In this document: positions 1 through 5,505 of the stretch, in pieces
Layout of the letters: each line of letters opens with the position of its first letter
Numbering within the stretch: position 1 is the first letter of the stretch
Assembly (NCBI GenBank): GCA_031269165.1
Contig: JAISZQ010000082.1
Span: 1-8,963, forward strand
DNA: 8,963 nt
Direction of reading: 5' to 3'
Source: Spirochaetaceae bacterium
Lineage (GTDB): Bacteria; Spirochaetota; Spirochaetia; Treponematales; Breznakiellaceae
Position numbers and translations under genes: made by a program
The notes under the pieces: generated by a model
What the model was told of the DNA's origin: nothing
Database searches by the model: none
Seen by the model: only the letters and a program-made list of their open reading frames with translations

Positions 1-362
1 GGCTGGTGGATGAAGATTTTCCCCATGCTGAGAAAATCGTGCTGGTCATGGACAACCTTAACACTCATACTGCCGCGTCCCTGTATGAGACTTTTCCCGC
101 AGAAGAGGCGGCACGGCTGAGAGACAAGCTGGAGATTCACTATACGCCGAAGCATGGAAGCCGGCTTAACATGGCGGAGATAGAGCTTAATGTGATAAAC
201 AACCACGGGCTGTCGCGACGTATCCCCGCGATAGGGCAGATGAGAGAAGAGGCGGCGGCATGGAACCGGAGGCGCAACAAGGAAGCCTGTAAAATCAACC
301 GGCGTTTTACCACCGCTGACGCCCGTATTAAACTTAAGCGGCTTTACCCGCTGTTTGCATGA
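1..362 (+). CDS. IS630-family transposase, C-terminal part (5' end outside window)
   Basis: This is the C-terminal portion of a DDE transposase that cuts and joins insertion sequence ends. The reading frame is open to the left edge, so the GTG at 6-8 is probably an internal codon and not the start. The second catalytic aspartate is seen in the VMDNLNTH motif (codon 51-53) and the catalytic glutamate in LNMAEIEL (codon 177-179), with 41 residues between them. The flanking YTPKHGS and C-terminal RFTTADARIKLKRLYP are hallmarks of one IS630 subgroup. The first catalytic aspartate lies outside the window. The protein ends at TGA 360-362 with no internal stop, so the element could be intact. Its right terminus should lie shortly downstream; TGTCGGGATACTAG (363-377 area) is a candidate but cannot be proved without the left end. 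Family assignment is firm; activity is unknown. Confidence 0.9.
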   Translation, partial: LVDEDFPHAEKIVLVMDNLNTHTAASLYETFPAEEAARLRDKLEIHYTPKHGSRLNMAEIELNVINNHGLSRRIPAIGQMREEAAAWNRRRNKEACKINRRFTTADARIKLKRLYPLFA

Positions 363-409
363 TGTCGGGATACTAGTGGCGGGGAGAGCAGCATGGTACG
401 CTTCCTTTG

Positions 410-432
410 GCGGGTACCGTTTAGAGAGCGGC
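410..432 (+). repeat. Dispersed 23-bp motif, copy 1
   Basis: The motif GCGGGTAccGTTTAGagAG is repeated at 526-548 and at 5258-5280, with about 18-19 of 23 positions shared pairwise by eye. Copies 1 and 2 sit as direct repeats on either side of the palindrome at 437-518. The function is unknown; it may be the remains of an insertion-sequence end or part of a larger intergenic repeat. Confidence 0.4.
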
Positions 433-436
433 CCCA

Positions 437-518
437 CGTCATTGCGAAGTGAGCAGGGTGAAGCAATCCAAACGAGGCGGCCTCCCCACTGGATTGCTTC
501 TCTTCGCTCGCAATGACG
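437..518. repeat. Long imperfect palindrome of the CGTCATTGCGA...GCAATCC type
   Basis: The left arm begins CGTCATTGCGAAGTGAGCAG and continues to GAAGCAATCC. The right arm is GGATTGCTTC followed by TCTTCGCTCGCAATGACG. The arms pair at both the outer (CGTCATTGCGA/CGCAATGACG) and inner (GAAGCAATCC/GGATTGCTTC) ends, with a few unmatched bases, around a loop of roughly 20 bases. Palindromes with this core (ATTGCGAG...GAAGCAATC) occur in intergenic regions of many unrelated bacteria and behave as non-coding repeat families. No protein evidence supports the short open frame that crosses it. Confidence 0.7.
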
Positions 519-525
519 GGCGAGG

Positions 526-548
526 GCGGATACTGTTTAGGGACAGCC
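526..548 (+). repeat. Dispersed 23-bp motif, copy 2
   Basis: The sequence GCGGATACTGTTTAGGGACA (526-545) and the next bases match copy 1 (410-432) in the same orientation, 116 bp downstream. The palindrome 437-518 lies between the copies. The arrangement could be a duplicated target or a composite intergenic element. Confidence 0.4.
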
Positions 549-627
549 CCATCTCTTACCTTTTACCTAATCGGTATCAGCGCCGAATCTATCGGCCCCT
601 ATCCTCGCAACGGGGCGTACCCATATA

Positions 628-795
628 TCATTCGTTTATCCTTCCTGCAACCTTGATATACGGGTAAGGACCATCAACGAGATTGCCGCTTCCATCAAGA
701 ATGTCCGGCTCTCCCATCAGAACCAAATGGCTCCTAGAGATGTTGACACTGACCCCATTCGCGGGTAAACTGTTGTCTTGTGGACAATACTGAAT
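628..795 (-). pseudogene. Possible minus-strand gene remnant (C-terminal end only)
   Basis: Reading the minus strand back from a TGA at 628-630 gives a stop-free stretch with protein-like composition. It contains SVNISRSHLVLMGEPDI followed by NLVDGPYPYIKVAGRINE just before the stop. I do not recognise the family. No start codon or ribosome binding site is assignable, and going upstream the frame runs into the start of the oppositely oriented PSP1 gene, where the reading is no longer convincing. The likeliest explanation is the 3' end of a displaced or decayed gene; a chance open frame is the alternative. The right boundary is approximate. Confidence 0.3.
743..771 (+). promoter_or_regulatory. 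Sigma-70-like promoter for the PSP1-hisS unit
   Basis: A perfect TTGACA (743-748) is followed by a 17-bp spacer and TAAACT (766-771), which matches TATAAT at four of six positions. Transcription would be expected to start about 7 bases after the -10 box, near 778-780, which coincides with the GTG start codon at 780. No Shine-Dalgarno sequence lies upstream of that codon. The pair therefore suggests a leaderless or near-leaderless message. This is inferred from sequence only. Confidence 0.45.
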
Positions 796-1784
796 TTGAA
801 AAAAACGAAATTGCCGGGTTTGAGGAGACGGATGCCGAACTTGCCGCGCTTGAGGATATCGAGGATGATGCCGGGGAAGAGGCAGACAATTCCGAAGTTG
901 AAGGCATCACCGAACCCATCCCCGCCGGAGTGCCGGTATACGTGCTCCTTTTGGACTATTCCCGCGAGACGCTTTACGGCATTTATCGGGGCGGCGCGGT
1001 TCCGCATTGCGCGTCCGTCATTCTGCGTACCCGTTACGGGATGGACATGGCGCGGGTTCGCGGGGAAGTGAGGCGGGATATAAATCCGCAGAGGATATTG
1101 CGTATCGAACGGATCGCGACGGAGGAAGATTTCAAGAGGGCGGAAAAATACCGGATAAAAGAAACGGAGGCGTTTCCCCTTTGCAAAGAGCGAATCGCCG
1201 CCCATGGTCTGGAGATGAAACTCATCGCCGTCCATTATATGCACGACGAGCAGAAGATACTGTTCTTTTTTAGTGCGGAAAACCGCATTGATTTTCGTGA
1301 GCTGGTCAAAGATTTAGTTGGCATATTCCGGTGCAGAATAGAACTCAGGCAGATTTCCGCGCGGGATGAGTCGCGGATCTGCGGGGGGTTCGGGATCTGC
1401 GGGCGTTGTTACTGCTGTTCGACCATTACCGACAAACTGAAACCTGTTTCGATAAAAATGGCCAAAGAACAAAACCTGTCGCTCAACACCGCAAAAATTT
1501 CAGGCCCCTGCGGACGCCTTCTCTGTTGCCTTTCCTACGAACACGGGTTTTATAGCGCGGAACGCCACAATATGCCGAGTGAAGGCAACCGCGTCATGTT
1601 TGAGGGCGAGCAGTGGAAGGTAAAAGAGGTCAACCCGGTCTGCGCGTCCATTACGCTCGCCGCCGAAGACGGGCGGCAGACCCAGATAGCGGCGAACCGC
1701 TTTGTCAAAACGGACAACAAGTGGTCTGTCGGCAAGGCGGCGGCCGCAAAGGACGAGGAACGGGAGGCGGAGGAACAACGATAG
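780..1784 (+). CDS. PSP1 domain-containing protein (RicT/YaaT-like)
   Basis: This 334-residue cytoplasmic protein belongs to the PSP1/RicT (YaaT) family. In Bacillus, RicT works with partner proteins in an Fe-S-containing complex that tunes RNA processing; its role in spirochetes is not established. The diagnostic core is PVSIKMAKEQNLSLN followed by KISGPCGRLLCCLSYE. Cysteines cluster at C201, C207, C210, C212 and C213, and again at C244, C249 and C250, suiting a metal or Fe-S site. The first 46 residues are strikingly acidic (19 Asp/Glu) and look disordered; the C-terminus is a charged tail. GTG at 780 is the first available start after an in-frame TGA at 750-752. It has no Shine-Dalgarno but a good promoter directly upstream. 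The stop codon (1782-1784) directly abuts the hisS ATG. Family assignment is strong; the start is moderately sure. Confidence 0.9.
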   Translation: MDNTEFEKNEIAGFEETDAELAALEDIEDDAGEEADNSEVEGITEPIPAGVPVYVLLLDYSRETLYGIYRGGAVPHCASVILRTRYGMDMARVRGEVRRDINPQRILRIERIATEEDFKRAEKYRIKETEAFPLCKERIAAHGLEMKLIAVHYMHDEQKILFFFSAENRIDFRELVKDLVGIFRCRIELRQISARDESRICGGFGICGRCYCCSTITDKLKPVSIKMAKEQNLSLNTAKISGPCGRLLCCLSYEHGFYSAERHNMPSEGNRVMFEGEQWKVKEVNPVCASITLAAEDGRQTQIAANRFVKTDNKWSVGKAAAAKDEEREAEEQR

Positions 1785-3071
1785 ATGATAGAGCCCAAGC
1801 TGTTAAAGGGGTTTCGGGATTTTTTGCCCGATGCCGAGATAACGAAGAAGAATCTCGAAGAGAAGATCGAGGCCGTTTTCCGCTCGATGGGATTCGTGCC
1901 GATTGACACTCCCGCACTGGAGTATGCCGAAGTGCTTTTCGGCAAGGGCGGCGGCGAGACCGACAAGCAGGGGTATCGTTTCGAGGATTCAGGGGGCCGC
2001 GCCGTCGCGCTCCGTTTCGACCTCACGGTGCCGTTTGCGCGTTTTGTCGCCCTGCATCTGCCTGAGTTGCCCATGCCGTTCAAGCGGTACCACATCGCAA
2101 AGGTCTGGCGCGGGGAGAACACCCAGCGGGGCCGTTACCGCGAGTTTACCCAGTGCGACTTTGACATCATCGGCACGGAGAGCGCGGCGGCCGATTTTGA
2201 GATATTGCTCACCATGCACAAGGCGCTTTCCGCGATAGCCGGAGGCGGGGTAACGATCCGGGTCAACCACAGGGGGCTCTTCAACCGTTTCCTTACCCGG
2301 ATTGGGGCGCGGGAACAGTCTGTCGAAGTGCTTCGCGTGGTGGACAAACGCGCCAAGATCGGTGAGGTGGAGACGGGGAAACTGCTCGCCGCCCTCCTCG
2401 ACGAGAAACGCGCCGCTCAAGTGCTTGAGTACACGTGCGCCGGCGGGGATTCTGCTTCGTGGGATGAGACGCTTGATAAAATCACCGCGCTTTCAGGCGG
2501 GGACTGCGAGGAATCGCGCCGCCTCCGCGATCTTCGTTCCTTTATGCAGGAAATCGGCATCGCCGGGGCCTTTGTCCTTGACCCCTCGATTGCCCGCGGC
2601 CTTGACTACTACACCGGCGTCGTTTTCGAGAGCTTCCTCGACGCGCTCCCCGGCATCGGCTCGGTCTGTTCAGGCGGCCGCTACGACGACCTCGCCGGGC
2701 TCTACTGCAAACAGCGGCTCTCCGGTGTGGGCGCGTCCGTCGGCCTCGACCGCCTCATCGCCGCGCTCGAGGCGACCGGCACCCCCGGCACATCCGGGAG
2801 TTACGCGAAAGTTGCCGTCGTCTGTGTCGAAGCGGAGGATGCGGGCAGAAATCAGGTTCTCGCCGAAAAAATCCGCGCCGCCGGTATCGCCTGTGAAGTC
2901 TTTCTGGAACCGGCAAAACGCACCGCTCAGTACCAGGCCGCCGAAAAAAAAGGCATCCCCTTTGTCGTTATTAAGGAAGAAACCGGTTCCCTTACCCTGC
3001 GCGATCTTGCTAAACGCGAGAACCGGACGGGTCTTACCGTAGACGGGGCGATCGCGGCCCTGATAAACTGA
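1785..3071 (+). CDS. hisS: Histidine--tRNA ligase (HisRS), eukaryote/archaeal-like form
   Basis: This enzyme charges tRNA-His with histidine using ATP, in the cytoplasm. At 428 residues it has the full length of the family. The class II catalytic core is complete: the N-terminal GFRDFLPD, motif 2 around KVWRGEN (K106-N112) and GRYREFTQCDFD (from G116), the histidine-specific RGLDYYTG (R271-G278), and motif 3 SGVGASVGLDRL (from S313). The C-terminal anticodon-binding domain runs from about residue 343 to the end. The motif 2 loop and IARGLDYYTGVVFE resemble the eukaryotic/archaeal type more than the E. coli type. The ATG immediately follows the PSP1 stop codon. A GGAGGCGGAGG stretch (1763-1773) inside the last PSP1 codons serves as ribosome binding site, so the two genes are co-transcribed and probably coupled. 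HisZ, the HisG regulatory paralogue, is unlikely because the histidine-binding and anticodon-binding parts are both present. Confidence 0.95.
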   Translation: MIEPKLLKGFRDFLPDAEITKKNLEEKIEAVFRSMGFVPIDTPALEYAEVLFGKGGGETDKQGYRFEDSGGRAVALRFDLTVPFARFVALHLPELPMPFKRYHIAKVWRGENTQRGRYREFTQCDFDIIGTESAAADFEILLTMHKALSAIAGGGVTIRVNHRGLFNRFLTRIGAREQSVEVLRVVDKRAKIGEVETGKLLAALLDEKRAAQVLEYTCAGGDSASWDETLDKITALSGGDCEESRRLRDLRSFMQEIGIAGAFVLDPSIARGLDYYTGVVFESFLDALPGIGSVCSGGRYDDLAGLYCKQRLSGVGASVGLDRLIAALEATGTPGTSGSYAKVAVVCVEAEDAGRNQVLAEKIRAAGIACEVFLEPAKRTAQYQAAEKKGIPFVVIKEETGSLTLRDLAKRENRTGLTVDGAIAALIN

Positions 3072-3081
3072 TTGCTTCTCA

Positions 3082-3101
3082 ACGCGCCTTGAGGGGTGCG
3101 T
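3082..3101 (+). terminator. Weak hairpin downstream of hisS
   Basis: ACGCGCC (3082-3088) pairs with GGTGCGT (3095-3101), with one G-T pair and a six-base loop, starting about 10 bases after the hisS stop. The downstream sequence CTTTCG is only weakly T-rich. It may end or slow the PSP1-hisS transcript, but a stronger terminator-like hairpin lies at 3405-3427. Confidence 0.3.
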
Positions 3102-3238
3102 CTTTCGTGCCTTTGCCGTACAAAACACTCCGCCTTTTCCGGCGCATAGTGAACAGGGTCGTCCGTTGTTCGCTAGGGAGCGTTTGTCCATAATGGAGAC
3201 GCATGAGCCTGTTCCAAAACTCATTGACGGTGCGTTAA

Positions 3239-3448
3239 GAGCCTGTTCAAAAACCCTGCGAGACGCAAGCCTCCGCTGTGATCCGGGGGCGTTGCGGGGG
3301 TGGGAAACCCCCGCTGAGGGGGATAGCGGAGGACGGCTCAAACCGTCGCAGACTTTGTCTGCTCATGGGGTATACCCCCGCAATGGTTTGAGCCGGCCGT
3401 AGCGAAGGGGGAGACTTCCCCCTTTTTGCTGAGATTTTGAACAGGCTC
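3239..3448. mobile_element. Inner 210-bp MITE-like element with TAA target duplication
   Basis: The terminal inverted repeats GAGCCTGTTCAAAA (3239-3252) and TTTTGAACAGGCTC (3435-3448) match perfectly, and TAA flanks both sides (3236-3238 and 3449-3451). No coding potential is visible. The interior is a series of nested hairpins: CTCCGCT/AGCGGAG (3271-3277/3325-3331), GCGGGGG/CCCCCGC (3294-3314), GGCTCAAACC/GGTTTGAGCC (3335-3344/3385-3394) enclosing GCAGACTTTGTCTGC (3348-3362), and a terminator-like stem at 3405-3424. Its ends nearly match those of the outer element, so both were probably moved by related transposases. Ends and 3-bp duplications of this kind occur among IS5-type elements, but that parentage is a guess. 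Confidence 0.7.
3405..3427 (+). terminator. Terminator-like hairpin inside the inner element
   Basis: AAGGGGGA (3405-3412) pairs perfectly with TCCCCCTT (3417-3424) across the loop GACT, and the run of T continues to 3427. This is a good rho-independent terminator shape on the plus strand. It would separate the hisS transcript from the gene at 3548. On the minus strand there is no T tract, so the effect should be directional. Confidence 0.5.
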
Positions 3449-3547
3449 TAACGCACACGGTTTTGGAACAGGCTCATCTATCTGTGATTGAGTGTTCTGT
3501 CCGATTTCAAGTATCGCCGAAAAATGCCGATATGAAAATGGAGGCTT

Positions 3548-5209
3548 ATGAGAAAAAAACTCTTGACGGCACTTTTATGTGCGGTTCTGTCGGCCCTGGC
3601 GTTTGCGGAAGGGGAAAAGACGGTCATGCTCGGCGCGGGAGCGGGCTGGGGGCGCGTTTCCCGCATGGACGGGGTTGATGTGCGGACGGGCTTAAGGCCG
3701 CAAGCGGTGCTGATGACGGCCAATACCCGCGAAATGGCGGCGGCGGTTTCCGCGTCTTCCGCAACGCTTGATTTGGCGCTTCCTTTTGACGAGATGGATA
3801 CCCGGCGTTACCGTGACGCGGCGCGGCATTACTCTGTGAATGCCTCGGCGGGGGTCTATCCGGCACCGATACGCTGGGCGCATTCGGGGAGCGGGGCGGC
3901 GGTTTTTGACAAAAACGGCGGCGCTTTTATCACGGTGAAGAGTGCTTCTCCTGACGCGCTGCTTGCGGACAACAACCGTATCGGCAGTTTTACCATCGAG
4001 TTTTTTCTGTTTCCCCGTGTCGTGGAGACAAACGCCGAAATTTTTCTGTGGAATGCGGCCTTAAGCGGCGGGAAAAATCAGTTTGTCCGGGCCTCGGTGG
4101 TTCGGAACAAGATTTCGCTGATTTTTTATGAGTTTTTCGCGTCGGCGGACAATACCCGAACCGTATCGTTGCGTCTTTCGTCAAACAAGACGCTGGTTCC
4201 CGAAAAATACAGCCACCACCTTATCCGTTTCGACCGCGATACCGGCCTCATCGAGTATGTGGTTGACGGGGTGCTGGAAGACGCGCGTTATACCACGGAA
4301 AATGGCCGAGAAGGTGGGGCTTCCCTTTCCCGTTCAAACGAAATTTTCGAGCCGTGGACCGGAAAACAGGGCAAACTGGTCATCGGAAAGGGGTTTAACG
4401 GCATCATTGACGAGTTCAACCTCTATGCCGGTTTCATGGATACCGGGACGAGAGCGATAGAAACGGCCCGTTATCCATCAAAACCGGGCTGGATCGAGAG
4501 TGAAACCCTTGATCTGGGGTCGCCCGGCGCGTCTCTTCTGCACATTCTGGCAACGGGCGGGTATGCGCGTACCGGAGAAGGGGGGTACGGAAAAGAAGAA
4601 AGCAACCGGTATCGGGGCGGGCTGGGCGGTCAAAACGTTTCGTGGTCAAGGTCCCTGGACGAGGCGGAAACCTTTCCCGACAGTTCCGCGATCCAGTTTT
4701 TCGTCCGCGCCCAGGAGACGCCGTTTGGTTGGGAAGAGAACGAGTGGAGGGCGGTAAAGCCCGGCGCGGACTTGGATGTGAAGGGCCGTTACGCGCAACT
4801 CGCGGCGGCGTTGTATCCGTCGGCGGACCGGTCGGGCGCACCCTATCTTGCCAGTCTTTCCCTTGTCTATAAGGCGGTCCCGCCGCCCGCGCCGCCTGAA
4901 AAGATCACCGTGAAGGCGGGAGACGGCTTTGTTGAGTTGCAATGGAAACGGAATCCCCAGCCGGATGCGGACGGGTATCTTGTGTATAGGGGAACACGCA
5001 GCGGGGAATACTGGGAATTGCCGCCCCTGGATGCGGGAAACGCCGCCTCTCTGCGTATAGACGGGCTGGAAAACGGCGTACTATACTATTTTGCCATTTT
5101 AACCTATACTGATAAGGCAAAAGATAGTAACGACGGGCGCGTCACCGGGATTTTTTCAAAAGAGGTTCGGGCACGCCCACTGGTTGAGGCGCGTCGGCCC
5201 GCTGGATAA
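3548..5209 (+). CDS. Secreted LamG-like / fibronectin type III protein
   Basis: This 553-residue protein starts with a clear Sec signal peptide: MRKK, a hydrophobic run, and a likely cut after ALAFA (residue 20). It is therefore probably periplasmic or surface exposed. A concanavalin A-like/LamG jelly-roll is suggested at about residues 115-298 by SFTIEFFLFPR (from about 147), the HHLIRFDRDTGLIEYVVDG strand pattern, and GIIDEFNLYAG near the end. A second beta-rich region follows (about 310-440), including IQFFVRAQETPFGW and a Ser-Leu-Val-Tyr end typical of carbohydrate-binding-like folds. A fibronectin type III domain occupies about 445-545 (VELQWKRNP, GYLVYRG, YYFAILTY). There is no catalytic motif, lipobox or C-terminal anchor. 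The ATG follows GGAGG with a short 3-base spacer. A binding or structural envelope role is inferred; the ligand is unknown. The gene stands alone between repeats. Confidence 0.85.
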   Translation: MRKKLLTALLCAVLSALAFAEGEKTVMLGAGAGWGRVSRMDGVDVRTGLRPQAVLMTANTREMAAAVSASSATLDLALPFDEMDTRRYRDAARHYSVNASAGVYPAPIRWAHSGSGAAVFDKNGGAFITVKSASPDALLADNNRIGSFTIEFFLFPRVVETNAEIFLWNAALSGGKNQFVRASVVRNKISLIFYEFFASADNTRTVSLRLSSNKTLVPEKYSHHLIRFDRDTGLIEYVVDGVLEDARYTTENGREGGASLSRSNEIFEPWTGKQGKLVIGKGFNGIIDEFNLYAGFMDTGTRAIETARYPSKPGWIESETLDLGSPGASLLHILATGGYARTGEGGYGKEESNRYRGGLGGQNVSWSRSLDEAETFPDSSAIQFFVRAQETPFGWEENEWRAVKPGADLDVKGRYAQLAAALYPSADRSGAPYLASLSLVYKAVPPPAPPEKITVKAGDGFVELQWKRNPQPDADGYLVYRGTRSGEYWELPPLDAGNAASLRIDGLENGVLYYFAILTYTDKAKDSNDGRVTGIFSKEVRARPLVEARRPAG

Positions 5210-5231
5210 GGCGGCGTCTCGGTACGCCGCC
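5210..5231 (+). terminator. Perfect 8-bp hairpin directly after the stop codon
   Basis: GGCGGCGT (5210-5217) pairs perfectly with ACGCCGCC (5224-5231) around a six-base loop, beginning at the base after the TAA of the LamG-FN3 gene. No T tract follows (AGCATTACC), so it is not a textbook intrinsic terminator. It may mark the transcript end or protect the 3' end. Confidence 0.4.
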
Positions 5232-5257
5232 AGCATTACCAAAGGGCACACCTCGGA

Positions 5258-5280
5258 GCGGGTATGGTTTAGGAAGCGAC
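5258..5280 (+). repeat. Dispersed 23-bp motif, copy 3
   Basis: GCGGGTATGGTTTAGGAAGC (5258-5277) and the next bases match the motif at 410-432 at 18 of 23 positions. A GGCGGGGAGAGC 12-mer follows shortly (5285-5296); the same 12-mer precedes copy 1 at 378-389. The two gene-poor regions therefore share repeat pieces. Confidence 0.35.
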
Positions 5281-5305
5281 AACCGGCGGGGAGAGCGCCA
5301 TAGGC

Positions 5306-5400
5306 GAATGGATAAGGGAGAATTGAAAAGGGATAATGTATGCGGCTTGGAGACGGCGCGTTCCGCTTCTTTCATTATCCATTTCTCATTGTTCATTCCC
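5306..5400. repeat. AT-rich GGATAATG inverted repeat, copy A
   Basis: The left arm GAATGGATAAGGGAGAATTG ends in GGATAATG (5331-5338). The right arm starts with the complementary CATTATCC (5373-5380) and goes on with CATTTCTCATTG and CATTCCC. Both arms are built from the unit seen in copy B (8707-8805). The unit is AT-rich against the GC-rich surroundings and non-coding; translations across it give the meaningless MNNEKWIMKE type of peptide. It fills most of the gap between the LamG-FN3 gene and the four-gene cluster. Confidence 0.6.
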
Positions 5401-5505
5401 TGCGGGGACGGTTGCCACAGCAGGCAGGTTGTCTCCGCCAACGGAAACAAGCCGGTTAAGCACCCATAACGAGGCTTGTTCAGGGAAGTAAGGAAAGGAA
5501 TAGAT

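Larger units (their letters stand above)
3205..3475. mobile_element. Outer palindromic MITE-like element, interrupted by an inner element
   Basis: The ends GAGCCTGTTCCAAAAC (3205-3220) and its exact reverse complement (3460-3475) form terminal inverted repeats. Removing the inner element (3239-3448) and one TAA leaves a 58-bp sequence. It is palindromic at both ends and has the perfect 14-bp palindrome GTGCGTTAACGCAC inside. The left arm has a 9-base bulge against 3 bases on the right. It encodes nothing. The flanks show AT on both sides but no convincing longer target duplication. Confidence 0.65.

Noticed and set aside
437..518. The palindrome as a transcription terminator or a CRISPR-like repeat
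   Set aside because: No T tract follows and there is no array; it fits a dispersed palindromic repeat family better.
449..667. A 72-residue plus-strand open frame
   Set aside because: It crosses the palindrome at 437-518 and has no ribosome binding site or protein-like pattern; it is a chance frame.
717..1244. A 175-residue minus-strand open frame opposite the PSP1 gene
   Set aside because: It is a shadow of the PSP1 gene, whose plus-strand frame has clear family motifs.
3166..3194. TTGTTC - 17 bp - CATAAT as a promoter for the gene at 3548
   Set aside because: The -35 box matches at only three of six positions, and the terminator-like hairpin at 3405-3427 lies between it and the gene.
2670..3341. 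A 223-residue minus-strand open frame over the end of hisS
   Set aside because: It overlaps the conserved HisRS C-terminal half and runs into the mobile repeat; no family pattern.
5142..5450. A 102-residue minus-strand open frame between genes
   Set aside because: Its sequence is a translation of the AT-rich repeat and hairpin; the MNNEKWIMKE stretch is a hallmark of this repeat, not of a gene.
5401..5505. A promoter directly upstream of the four-gene cluster
   Set aside because: TTGCCA, TTGTCT and CATAAC are present but never at workable spacing, so no promoter could be assigned.
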